A DNA stretch of 34,668 nt from Clostridia bacterium. Lineage in GTDB: Bacteria; Bacillota; Clostridia; Christensenellales; Aristaeellaceae. The notes beneath the pieces were generated by a model that saw only the letters and a list, made by a program, of their open reading frames with translations, did not search any database and was not told where the DNA came from. Where the stretch lies: positions 99,691-134,358 of the forward strand of contig JAUMVG010000002.1 of assembly GCA_030530315.1 (NCBI GenBank). Reading direction: 5' to 3'. Shown piece after piece: positions 15,996-23,356 of this stretch; the stretch's first letter is position 1, and the number at the start of each line of letters is the position of its first letter. The position numbers were made by a program, and so were the translations under genes.

Positions 15996-18305
15996 GTGGC
16001 GAAGGTTCATTCGGTGAGCGTGCGCGCTCTGGCGGAGTTCGCCTTTGAAAAGGGCGACCTGATTCCCGCGGCCCGGGCGGCCTCCCGCATGCGGGACGGC
16101 GTGCGCGGCCACCAGGTGCTCCAGGAGATGCTGCCGGTCAGCTGGCGGCCCGAGGTGCCCGTGAGCAGGGACATTCCCATCGACGGCAGGATCCTGCGGG
16201 TCCACGGCAGGGCCGACGCCCTGTTCCTGGACGGCGAGACCGTTCGGGTGCTGGAGATCAAGACCACCACGAAGCATCCCTCGGGGATCATGAAGTACGA
16301 CTATCCCGTCCACTGGGCCCAGGGAGAGATCTACGCGGCGCTCTTCTGCCTGAACACGGGGGCGTCCCTGGCCGAAGTGCGGCTGACCTACGCGCGGCTG
16401 GACGGCAGCAAGCGGGAGTTTTCCGAGGACTACAACGCCTGGGAGCTGGAGGAGCGCCTGATGACCTACGCCAGGCCCTACCTGGATTGGATCTCCCGGG
16501 TGGACGACTGGAAGGAGGCCTCGAAGCCCACGCTGGATGACCTGCCCTTTCCCTTCGACAGCTTTCGGGAGGGCCAGCGGGAGATGGCGGCACAGGTCTT
16601 TCTGGCAATGAAAAACCACGGCAACGCCCTGATCGAGGCCCCCACGGGCATCGGCAAGACGGCGGCTTCGCTGTTCGGCGCGCTGAAGGCGCTGGGAAAG
16701 GGCTATGTCACGGCGCTGTTCTACCTGACGGCCCGCACCACCGGCCGGCGTGCGGCGGAGGAGGCGCTTGATCGTATGCGCGACATGGGGCTGGCCCTGC
16801 GCAGCGTGACCATCACCGCCAAGGAGAAGGCGTGCCTGCTGGAAAAGATGGACTGCGCGGGCTGCCCCTATGCCGCGGGCTACTATGATCGGCGGCGGGA
16901 CGCGCTGAAGCTGGCCATGGACACCCAGAAGCTGGACGCCGATGCCATTCGGGAGCTGGCCCTCGACCACGAGCTGTGCCCCTTTGAGCTGTCGCTGGAC
17001 ATTTCCGAGACGGCGGACGTGATTATATGCGACTACAACTATGCTTTCGACCCCAAGGTCCGCCTGAAGCGCTACTTTGATTCCAAATCCGGCGCGGGCC
17101 TGCTGGTGGACGAGGCCCACAACCTGGCGGACCGCGCCAGAGATATGCTCTCCGCCGAGTTCTCCGGCCGGCGGGCGGACGAGCTGCGGAAGGCACTGGC
17201 CAAATTCGAGGGCAAGGACAGCCTGATGGTGCGCCTGCTGGGCGAGCTGCTCCAGGCCCTGGATGGGCGGGAGGCGGAGCAGGAGTGCGCCTCGGACCCG
17301 CCGGAGGCCGTCATCGAGGCGGTGAAGCGCTTCGCAGAGATCGCCACCGAACTGGAGAGCGCGGAGCCCGAGGTGATGGAGTTCATCTACGATGCCCAAT
17401 GGTTTATCCGTGTGGCGAAGCAGTATGACCCCGACCATTACCGGACGCTGATCACGCCGGACGAGCGCTGGCTGAACCTTCGGCTGTGGTGCTTCGACCC
17501 GTCGAAGTACCTGAAGCGGACCCTGTCCCGGGTCAGCGGCGCGGCGCTGTTCTCGGCGACACTGGCGCCGATGAACTACTACGCCTCGATCCTTGGCGCG
17601 GACGGTGAGGCGGACACCTCCCTGCGGCTGGAATCGCCATTCCCGCGGGAGAACCTGTGCGTTCTGCGGATGTCCCTGGCCGTGGGGCTCAAGGACCGGG
17701 AGCGCACGCTGAACGCCGTGGCCCAGGTGATCCACGCCATGGCCCAGGCCAAGCCGGGGAACTACCTGGCCTGCTTTCCCTCCTACGCCTACATGACCAT
17801 GGCATTTCGCCGCTACCGCATGCTGTGGCCCTACGAGGACGTGATCTGCCAGCAGAGCACTATGCCGGAGCGGGCACGGGCGGAGTTCATCGCCCGCTTC
17901 GAGGCCGCGCCGAAGCGCGGCATGGTGGCCTTTGTGGTGCTGGGCGGCGTGTTCGCCGAGGGCGTGGACCTGCCGGAGGACCGGCTGTCCGGCGCGGCAA
18001 TCGTGACCATAGGCATTCCGCAGCTGAGCTTTGAACGGGAGCAGCTCCGGGAACTGCTGGACGACGGGGATGAGGGCGGCTACGACGCGGCCTACGTCTA
18101 TCCGGGCGTGCGGCGGGTGCTGCAGGCCGCGGGCCGCGTGATACGCACGGAGAAGGACCGGGGCGTGGTGCTGCTGATGGATACCCGCTACAGGCAGGAG
18201 AAGTATCGCTCGCTGATGCCGCCCCACTGGGACGTGGAGGACGTGAAGAAGATGAGCGAACTGAACGCGCGGCTCAAGGTATTTTGGGGGGAAGCAAAGG
18301 AGTAA
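15996..18305 (+). CDS. Cas4/RecB-like nuclease domain fused to XPD/DinG-type Fe-S helicase
   Basis: A 769-residue protein for DNA repair or unwinding. Residues 1-175 carry a PD-(D/E)XK nuclease signature: GRAD with D74, E87-I-K89 (EIKTTT), and the QxxxY motif Q109 to Y113. Residues 180-769 form a superfamily 2 helicase: Walker A around 214-223 (EAPTGIGKTA), DEAH at 372-375 and motif VI near the end (QAAGRVIRTEKDRG). The Fe-S cluster cysteines C280, C287, C290 and C328 are in place, as in XPD, DinG and FANCJ. I chose GTG at 15996 because GGGAGGAA lies 5 bases upstream; the ATG at 15936 would add 20 residues without a good site. 5'-to-3' helicase polarity is expected from the family. The helicase has no separate partner gene nearby. 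Confidence 0.9.
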   Translation: MAKVHSVSVRALAEFAFEKGDLIPAARAASRMRDGVRGHQVLQEMLPVSWRPEVPVSRDIPIDGRILRVHGRADALFLDGETVRVLEIKTTTKHPSGIMKYDYPVHWAQGEIYAALFCLNTGASLAEVRLTYARLDGSKREFSEDYNAWELEERLMTYARPYLDWISRVDDWKEASKPTLDDLPFPFDSFREGQREMAAQVFLAMKNHGNALIEAPTGIGKTAASLFGALKALGKGYVTALFYLTARTTGRRAAEEALDRMRDMGLALRSVTITAKEKACLLEKMDCAGCPYAAGYYDRRRDALKLAMDTQKLDADAIRELALDHELCPFELSLDISETADVIICDYNYAFDPKVRLKRYFDSKSGAGLLVDEAHNLADRARDMLSAEFSGRRADELRKALAKFEGKDSLMVRLLGELLQALDGREAEQECASDPPEAVIEAVKRFAEIATELESAEPEVMEFIYDAQWFIRVAKQYDPDHYRTLITPDERWLNLRLWCFDPSKYLKRTLSRVSGAALFSATLAPMNYYASILGADGEADTSLRLESPFPRENLCVLRMSLAVGLKDRERTLNAVAQVIHAMAQAKPGNYLACFPSYAYMTMAFRRYRMLWPYEDVICQQSTMPERARAEFIARFEAAPKRGMVAFVVLGGVFAEGVDLPEDRLSGAAIVTIGIPQLSFEREQLRELLDDGDEGGYDAAYVYPGVRRVLQAAGRVIRTEKDRGVVLLMDTRYRQEKYRSLMPPHWDVEDVKKMSELNARLKVFWGEAKE

Positions 18306-18357
18306 AAAAACATTCCAGACTGTAGTCTGGAATGCATGCAGACCGAAGTCTGGAATT
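18304..18357 (-). terminator. Tandem-hairpin terminator of the thymidine kinase fusion gene
   Basis: Read on the minus strand, a UUCG-type hairpin CAGAC-TTCG-GTCTG comes first. It is followed by a perfect 11-base stem (18334-18324 with 18321-18311) and then a run of seven Ts. A third partial copy of the TCTGGAAT arm overlaps the first hairpin, so two pairings compete. On the plus strand the helicase stop lies immediately to the left. Confidence 0.85.
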
Positions 18358-18409
18358 GATCTTGGACAGGCGTCACATTGGCGGCGACCCCGCAAAACGC
18401 CAGGGGCGC

Positions 18410-19402
18410 TCACAGCTCCATGGACAGGTAGATCATGTCCTTCAGCGGCGCGCCGTTTTCGAGGATCGGCTCCGGGTAGTGCTCGGTGAAGAAATTTTCC
18501 GCCACATAGGCCCTGTCAAAGCCCAGCGCCTCGTAGAAGGCGACGTTGGCGGGGCTGGTGCCCACGTACATCGAACCGCCCCGGGAGGTGTACAGCTTCG
18601 CCAGGTGGCGCACCATGTGGCTGCCGTAGCCCTTGTGGCGCTGAGGCTCGACCACCGCGAGGTTCTTGAGCTCCCAGTCCACATCGTCCCTGCGGACGAC
18701 GACGGCGACGGCGGCGGTCTGGCCGTTGACTAGCAGCACGTACAGGTCGCCGGCGTCGAGATAGCCCGCGATCATTTCCCGGCTGGGGTCGGCCTCCAGC
18801 AGCAGGGGCAGGTAAGCCTCCTTGCCGGAGGCGATCCTGCGGATCTCCTGCGGCGCGAGCTCGCCCTTGGCCCAGTGCTTGCGGCACAGCGCCACGTAGC
18901 TCTCGTTGCCGCCCAGAACGATCTGCTCGCCGGCCTTGACCACCTTGCCGCCCATCACGCGGGCGTTCATGGTGGCCTTGCGGCCGCACCAGCAGACGGT
19001 CTTGATCTCCTCGATGGTGTCCGCCCAGGCCATCAGCCAGTGGCTGCCCTCGAACAGGTTGCCCTGGAAGTCCGCCCGCAGGCCGTAGCAGATGACGGGG
19101 ATGTTCAGGTTATCCACGATGTCCACCAGGCGCTGGACCTGTTCCTTTTTCAAAAACTGGCATTCGTCCACGATGATGCAGTCATAGGCGGTCAAATCCA
19201 GTGAATCCAGCTCCTCCACGAAGCGGCAGGGGGCGCTCAGCCCGGAGCGGGAACCCACCATGCGGGCGCCGTCCCGGTTGTCCAGCATCGGCTTGAGCAT
19301 CAGCGCGTTCTGGCCGCGCTCCTGGTAGTTGTATTGAACCATGATGGCGTTGGCGGTCTTGGAGGACCCCATCGCGCCATATCGGAAATAGAGTTTTGCC
19401 AT
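18410..19402 (-). CDS. tdk: Thymidine kinase fused to a GNAT acetyltransferase
   Basis: A 330-residue single reading frame. Residues 1-180 are a complete type II thymidine kinase, which phosphorylates thymidine for dTTP salvage: P-loop GAMGSSKT at 9-16, DECQF at 79-83 with the likely catalytic E80, and zinc ligands C137, C139, C173 and H176 (CWCG and CRKH). Residues 200-330 are a GNAT domain: the acetyl-CoA loop QRHKGYG at 254-260 followed by a helix, and NVAFYEALGF at 286-295. The thymidine kinase family normally ends near residue 190-200. The join is a short helical linker (APQEIRRIASGKEA) and not a frameshift. AGGAGGG lies about 11 bases before the ATG. The acetyl acceptor is unknown; fusion could mean self-modification, a linked function, or simple co-expression. 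Confidence 0.9.
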   Translation of the reverse strand: MAKLYFRYGAMGSSKTANAIMVQYNYQERGQNALMLKPMLDNRDGARMVGSRSGLSAPCRFVEELDSLDLTAYDCIIVDECQFLKKEQVQRLVDIVDNLNIPVICYGLRADFQGNLFEGSHWLMAWADTIEEIKTVCWCGRKATMNARVMGGKVVKAGEQIVLGGNESYVALCRKHWAKGELAPQEIRRIASGKEAYLPLLLEADPSREMIAGYLDAGDLYVLLVNGQTAAVAVVVRRDDVDWELKNLAVVEPQRHKGYGSHMVRHLAKLYTSRGGSMYVGTSPANVAFYEALGFDRAYVAENFFTEHYPEPILENGAPLKDMIYLSMEL

Positions 19403-19434
19403 AGTGAGTCGATCCCTCCTGACGTACTTGCACC

Positions 19435-19463
19435 ATTATACGACAAACCGGCGCGGCCGTCCA
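19435..19463 (-). promoter_or_regulatory. Probable promoter of the thymidine kinase fusion gene
   Basis: Read on the minus strand: TGGACG (19463-19458), a 17-base spacer and a consensus TATAAT (19440-19435), 32 bases before the start codon. The -35 matches only four of six positions. Confidence 0.6.
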
Positions 19464-19574
19464 GTGGGGAAGCGGATAAAATCTTGCTGCCCGACGGGAA
19501 GCGGAGGGCACTGTCAGATTGTCCTTGGGCGGGCGCAAGCGTGCCCGCAAGGGCCGGACTGAGGAGGAATGCCG

Positions 19575-20741
19575 ATGAAGATCGCCGGCATCATCGCCGA
19601 ATACAATCCCTTTCACAACGGTCACGCCCTGCACGTGCGCCGCACGCGGGAGGCCACCGGCTGCGATTACGTGATCGCCTGCATGGACGGGCACTTCACC
19701 CAGCGTGGCGAGGCCGCCCGATTCTCAAAGTGGGCGCGGGTCCGCATGGCGCTGAGCTGCGGCGTGGACGCCGTGTTTGAACTGCCGGCGCTGTTCGCGG
19801 TCCGTCCTGCGGAGGTCTTTGCCACAGGTGGCGTGGCGATCCTCGACGGACTTGGCGCGGACGTGCTCTCCTTCGGCAGCGAGACGGCGGACATGGGCGC
19901 GCTGAACGCCCTGGCGGAGGTCTCCCTGAACGAGCCGGAGCAGGTGTCGGAGGCCGTGCGAAGGGGCCTTGAAGCGGGGAAATCCCACGCCCGGGCCCGT
20001 GGCGAGGCCGTCGCGGGCTACCTGGGGCTGGACCCGGAGGTGCTCAATAAGCCCAACGCGATCCTCGCGGTGGAATACCTGCGGGCGCTGCGCCGGAGGG
20101 GATCGAGGATGGAAGCGGCGGCCATCGAGCGCGTCGGCGGCTATCACGATCAGGAGCTGTGGACATTTGCCTCAGCCTCCGCGGTGCGTGCCGCCTTTGA
20201 GCGTGGGGATGAGGAGGGGGCGCTCTCGGCTATTCCCGGGAACGCAAGGCCCTTCGCGCGTCCGGATGCCATGCATGGCATGGACGATATACTGCTCTAT
20301 CGGCTGCGCGACATGAGCCCGGAGGCGCTCGCCGGTCTTCCAGAGGTGGGCGAGGGTCTCGAGAACCGCGTCGGAAAGCTCTGCCGGGAGCATGCCACGC
20401 GGCAGGCGCTGCTGGAGGCGCTGAAATGCAAGCGGTACACCTGGTCGAGGTTGAGCCGGACGCTGACCCAGGCGCTGATCGGCATGGATTCGGGTTTGGC
20501 GGCGGCCTGCCCTGAGCCGCCCTACGCCCGCCTGCTGGGCGTGCGGGAGGACGCGAGGCCCCTGCTTCGGGAGCTCGGCGCCAGGGCCTCGATCCCCATC
20601 GCTTCCTCCGCGGAGGCGCTTCGCGGGAACCCCTGCTTTGAATTGGAATGCCGTGCCACGGACCTGTGGGCGCTGATGCACGACCAGCCCGCAGAGCGCC
20701 TGCCGGGGCGTGAGTTCACCGAGCGATTCGTGAAGGTATAG
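19575..20741 (+). CDS. tmcAL: tRNA(Met) cytidine acetate ligase TmcAL
   Basis: A 388-residue nucleotidyltransferase-like enzyme that activates acetate with ATP and makes N4-acetylcytidine at the wobble base of elongator tRNA-Met. The N-terminus is diagnostic: GIIAEYNPFHNGH at 5-17, a HIGH-like motif with H14 and H17, followed by MDGHFTQRGEAA and FELPALFAVRPAEVFA. Mid-protein KPNAILAVEYLRAL (LSPNNILGxEY in relatives) also fits. Of two in-frame ATGs, 19575 is better spaced from GGAGG (19563-19567) than 19569. The gene is divergent from the thymidine kinase fusion and convergent with tlyA. Confidence 0.95.
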   Translation: MKIAGIIAEYNPFHNGHALHVRRTREATGCDYVIACMDGHFTQRGEAARFSKWARVRMALSCGVDAVFELPALFAVRPAEVFATGGVAILDGLGADVLSFGSETADMGALNALAEVSLNEPEQVSEAVRRGLEAGKSHARARGEAVAGYLGLDPEVLNKPNAILAVEYLRALRRRGSRMEAAAIERVGGYHDQELWTFASASAVRAAFERGDEEGALSAIPGNARPFARPDAMHGMDDILLYRLRDMSPEALAGLPEVGEGLENRVGKLCREHATRQALLEALKCKRYTWSRLSRTLTQALIGMDSGLAAACPEPPYARLLGVREDARPLLRELGARASIPIASSAEALRGNPCFELECRATDLWALMHDQPAERLPGREFTERFVKV

Positions 20742-20745
20742 GAAT

Positions 20746-20765
20746 TATGCCTGCGCGCAGGCATA
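20746..20765. repeat. Perfect 20-base palindrome after tmcAL
   Basis: The two halves, TATGCCTGCG and CGCAGGCATA, form a perfect palindrome starting 5 bases after the tmcAL stop. It has no T-tract. It could be a protein site or part of a composite terminator with the following inverted-repeat element. Confidence 0.5.
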
Positions 20766-20770
20766 CAAGA

Positions 20771-20913
20771 GGGACTGTCTCAAAACAAAGTACTGCAAAG
20801 GAATCATCGAACGATGGTTCAGCACCGTAGGGGCGCCATAATTGGCGCCCCTACGGCAATTCTGCCGTTCCAACAAACGGAAATTGCAGCGCTTGTTTAT
20901 TAGAGACAGTCCC
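20771..20913. mobile_element. MITE-like inverted-repeat element (143 bases, non-coding)
   Basis: The ends are perfect 11-base inverted repeats, GGGACTGTCTC (20771-20781) and GAGACAGTCCC (20903-20913). An imperfect match continues inward for about 15 more bases (AACAAAGTACTGCAA against the complement of TTGCAGCGCTTGTT). The centre is a 13-base stem CCGTAGGGGCGCC (20825-20837) paired with 20844-20856. No reading frame of note lies inside. The structure fits a miniature element derived from an insertion sequence, or a dispersed palindromic repeat. A TTTT follows the right end, so it may also terminate tmcAL. No clear target duplication is seen. Confidence 0.6.
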
Positions 20914-20981
20914 TTTTCCATATTGAACCCGTTGATCGGATTCCTATAAAACGCAATAGTGTGCCCCGGTAATCTGTGCTG

Positions 20982-21794
20982 TTACAGCCTTGCGGCGTGG
21001 GCGGCGCGAACGACCGCGTCGATGCGCTCTGGTGGCACGGACTCCGGGCAGACCTGCGCGGGCAGCATGTCGGCGAGGAATTCCAGGTTGCCGTCGCCGC
21101 CGGCGATGGGCGAATACTCCAGCGCGCGCACCCGCCACCCCAGGGTGGGCACAAAAGCCGCGAGGTCCGCCAGAACCTGGCGGTGAACTTTTATGTCGGA
21201 GACGATGCCCCGCTTGCCGACCAGCCGGCGTCCCGCCTCAAACTGGGGCTTGACCAGGCTGATCATACGCCCCTCGCCGCCCAGCGTTTCAAAGGCGGCG
21301 GGGAGGATCAGCCGGATGGAGATGAAGGAGACGTCCATGACCGCGAGGGTCGGGCGCTCCGGGAACATGGCGGGACTCAGCGTCCGTGCGTTGACGTGCT
21401 CCATGGAGGTGACCCGCGGGTCCGCGGCGAGCTCCGGGACCAGCTGGTCGCTGCCCACGTCCACGGCGTAGACGTGCCTTGCCCCGGCCCTCAGCAGCAC
21501 GTCGGTGAAGCCGCCGGTGGAGGCGCCGATGTCCAGGCAGGCGCGCCCGGAGACGTCGGTGTCGAAGGCACGAAGGGCCTTTTCCAGCTTCAGGCCGCCC
21601 CGGCTGACGTAGGGGTACAGCTCCCCGGTGACTGCCAGCGCGTCCGCCTCGGAGACCTTCTGCGCGGCCTTGCGTATGACGACCCCGTTCAGCGTGGCAA
21701 GCCCAGCCGCGATCATCGCCTGGGCCTTCTCACGGCTGGGGGCGAGCCCCCGGGATACCAGCGCCGCGTCGGCGCGAACCCTGTCTGCTTCCAT
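20982..21794 (-). CDS. tlyA: TlyA family rRNA 2'-O-methyltransferase
   Basis: A 270-residue protein with an N-terminal S4 RNA-binding domain (residues 1-65: RADAALVSRGLAPSREKAQA) and a C-terminal FtsJ-type Rossmann methyltransferase (CLDIGASTGGFTDVLL for SAM binding, VDVGSDQL, VMDVSFIS, LVKPQFEAG). Characterised homologues methylate ribose of cytidines in 16S and 23S rRNA; the old name hemolysin A is misleading. The frame is open for 62 more codons upstream but GGAGG lies just before the ATG at 21794, and the upstream part overlaps the promoter and start of the divergent secreted-protein gene. Length matches the family. Confidence 0.95.
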   Translation of the reverse strand: MEADRVRADAALVSRGLAPSREKAQAMIAAGLATLNGVVIRKAAQKVSEADALAVTGELYPYVSRGGLKLEKALRAFDTDVSGRACLDIGASTGGFTDVLLRAGARHVYAVDVGSDQLVPELAADPRVTSMEHVNARTLSPAMFPERPTLAVMDVSFISIRLILPAAFETLGGEGRMISLVKPQFEAGRRLVGKRGIVSDIKVHRQVLADLAAFVPTLGWRVRALEYSPIAGGDGNLEFLADMLPAQVCPESVPPERIDAVVRAAHAARL

Positions 21795-21865
21795 GGTGAT
21801 AACCTCCGTTTTCCGCCTGAAGCGCTGCCGAAACTGGTAATAACTGCCTATTGGCCCGGAATCGA

Positions 21866-21894
21866 TTGACGGAATCCCTGTATTATTATAAAAT
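21866..21894 (+). promoter_or_regulatory. Sigma-A-like promoter of the CAP-domain gene
   Basis: TTGACG (21866-21871), a 17-base spacer and TAAAAT (21889-21894) lie 45 bases before the chosen start codon. Confidence 0.8.
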
Positions 21895-21939
21895 GCCTGT
21901 GAAATATATTTCAAATCAATGACGAAAGGAATGATGATA

Positions 21940-23121
21940 GTGAAATTTTTGAGAAAGACGGCCGCGCTGTGCCTGTGCATCCTGCTTGCGGCCTTTGCGT
22001 TGGCGGAGGGAAGCGTCTCCGTTGGTCAAACGAGCGGCGGCGCGCTGGAGGTCAGCTGGAGCGGCGCGGGCTGCGGAAGCTGCGAATTGACGATCTATCG
22101 GGACGGCTGGCCGCTGTGCGTGCGGAGCGCCGAGGGTGACAGCGGAACGCTGTACTTCGACATCAGCGCCAATCCGGGCACCTACAAGGCGCGGCTGAAG
22201 ACGGATACGGGCTGCGTCACCTCCGGGGAGGTCACCCTGTCCCGGACCGAAGAACCCGTGCGGACGCCGGAGCCCACGGCTCAGCCCGAGTCCACCGAAG
22301 CGCCGTACCTTGTGGAAGAACCCGCGTATCCTCAAGATCCAGCCGTAACGCCGGAGCAGGATACCCTGGAGCCGGCGGCCACCGAGCAGCCGGACGGCGC
22401 CGGATCGCCGGAATGTGATCCCGGAGAAAATGCGCAACATGATTGCGAACCGACGCCCGAAGCCAACGGTAACGGCGAACCTGTGGGAACGCCGACCGCA
22501 ACCCCGACACCTGAGACATCTGCCACGGTGGAACCCACGGTGACGTCAACCGCTGTCCCGAAGCCCACGGCGACTGCCACGGCGGAACCCACGGTGACGC
22601 CGACCGCAGGCCCGACACCCACGGCGACTGCCACGGCGGAACCCACGGTGACGCCGACCGCAGCACCGGCGCCCACGGCGACCATCAGGCCGACGGAGAC
22701 GCCGACTCCCACCGCGAGGCCGGTACATACCAGCGCCCCGACCGCTATACCTTCGGGTGAGGCGCGCGATGCCCTGGCGGAGGAGGTCATCTCCCAGGTC
22801 AACGCCGAGCGGGCCAAGCAGGGCCTGAAGCCCCTGAGCGTCAGCGCGGAGCTGAACCGGGCCGCCGAGGTCCGCGCGGGAGAGATCGCTGTCAGCTTCT
22901 CCCACACGCGCCCGGACGGCACCGCCTGGAGCACCGTGAGCGATGCTGCCTACGGCGAGAATATCGCCATGGGCCAGCGGACCGCGGACAAGGTGATGGC
23001 TGCCTGGATGAGTTCCGATGGCCATCGGGCGAACATACTGCACGCGAGCTACGGCACCATCGGCTTGTGCGCCTATGTCAGCGGCGGCGTGACCTATTGG
23101 GTCCAACTGTTCGGCAGGTGA
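21940..23121 (+). CDS. Secreted CAP/SCP-domain protein with Thr/Pro repeat linker
   Basis: A 393-residue exported protein. A signal peptide (KFLRKTAALCLCILLAAFALA) is followed by a small cysteine-containing beta domain (about 23-105, perhaps FN3- or Ig-like). A Thr/Pro/Glu-rich stalk comes next, including three 18-residue tandem units, and then a CAP/SCP domain (about 272-393) with NAERAKQGLKPL, FSHTRPDG, YGENIA and SDGHRANIL, which contain the conserved His and Glu residues. Bacterial CAP proteins of this YkwD type are common at Firmicute surfaces, with roles mostly unproven. I favour the GTG at 21940, 9 bases after AAAGGA; ATGs at 21934 and 21931 are too close to it. No sortase or lipobox anchor is visible. 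Confidence 0.88.
   Translation: MKFLRKTAALCLCILLAAFALAEGSVSVGQTSGGALEVSWSGAGCGSCELTIYRDGWPLCVRSAEGDSGTLYFDISANPGTYKARLKTDTGCVTSGEVTLSRTEEPVRTPEPTAQPESTEAPYLVEEPAYPQDPAVTPEQDTLEPAATEQPDGAGSPECDPGENAQHDCEPTPEANGNGEPVGTPTATPTPETSATVEPTVTSTAVPKPTATATAEPTVTPTAGPTPTATATAEPTVTPTAAPAPTATIRPTETPTPTARPVHTSAPTAIPSGEARDALAEEVISQVNAERAKQGLKPLSVSAELNRAAEVRAGEIAVSFSHTRPDGTAWSTVSDAAYGENIAMGQRTADKVMAAWMSSDGHRANILHASYGTIGLCAYVSGGVTYWVQLFGR
22531..22692 (+). repeat. Three 54-base tandem repeats in the CAP-protein stalk
   Basis: Copies at 22531-22584, 22585-22638 and 22639-22692 encode 18-residue units of the type EPTVTPTAGPTPTATATA. The first two copies differ at a few bases and the third diverges near its end. 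The unit is a multiple of three, so copy-number change would alter stalk length without a frameshift. Confidence 0.9.
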
Positions 23122-23165
23122 TCCCTGGAACTGAAATCGAAAAACAAACCAAAGTCTTTATCGAA

Positions 23166-23197
23166 CATGGCTCCGGGTTGTCCGGGGCCATGATTTT
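23166..23197 (+). terminator. Terminator of the CAP-domain gene
   Basis: An 11-base stem with one G-T pair (23166-23176 with 23182-23192) has a 5-base loop and is followed by ATTTTG. The rest of the gap to 23356 contains no supported gene. Confidence 0.75.
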
Positions 23198-23356
23198 GAA
23201 TTGTTCATCTTTGGAAAAAACGAAACGTTTCCGGGTCGGCGGGGACTGAAGGATCACGCCGACGATCACTATGCGCCTGCATGGTTTTAAGCGGAACGCC
23301 CTCGGAGCCGGCGGGTTCAGCCGAAAAACACCGGCGCGAGGCGTTTTACAGGGGCG

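Noticed and set aside
15939-18413. An 824-codon open frame on the minus strand across the helicase gene
   Set aside because: It lies antisense to a protein with complete helicase and nuclease motifs, has low-complexity Gly/His/Gln/Val-rich sequence and no family motif. It is a shadow caused by high GC content.
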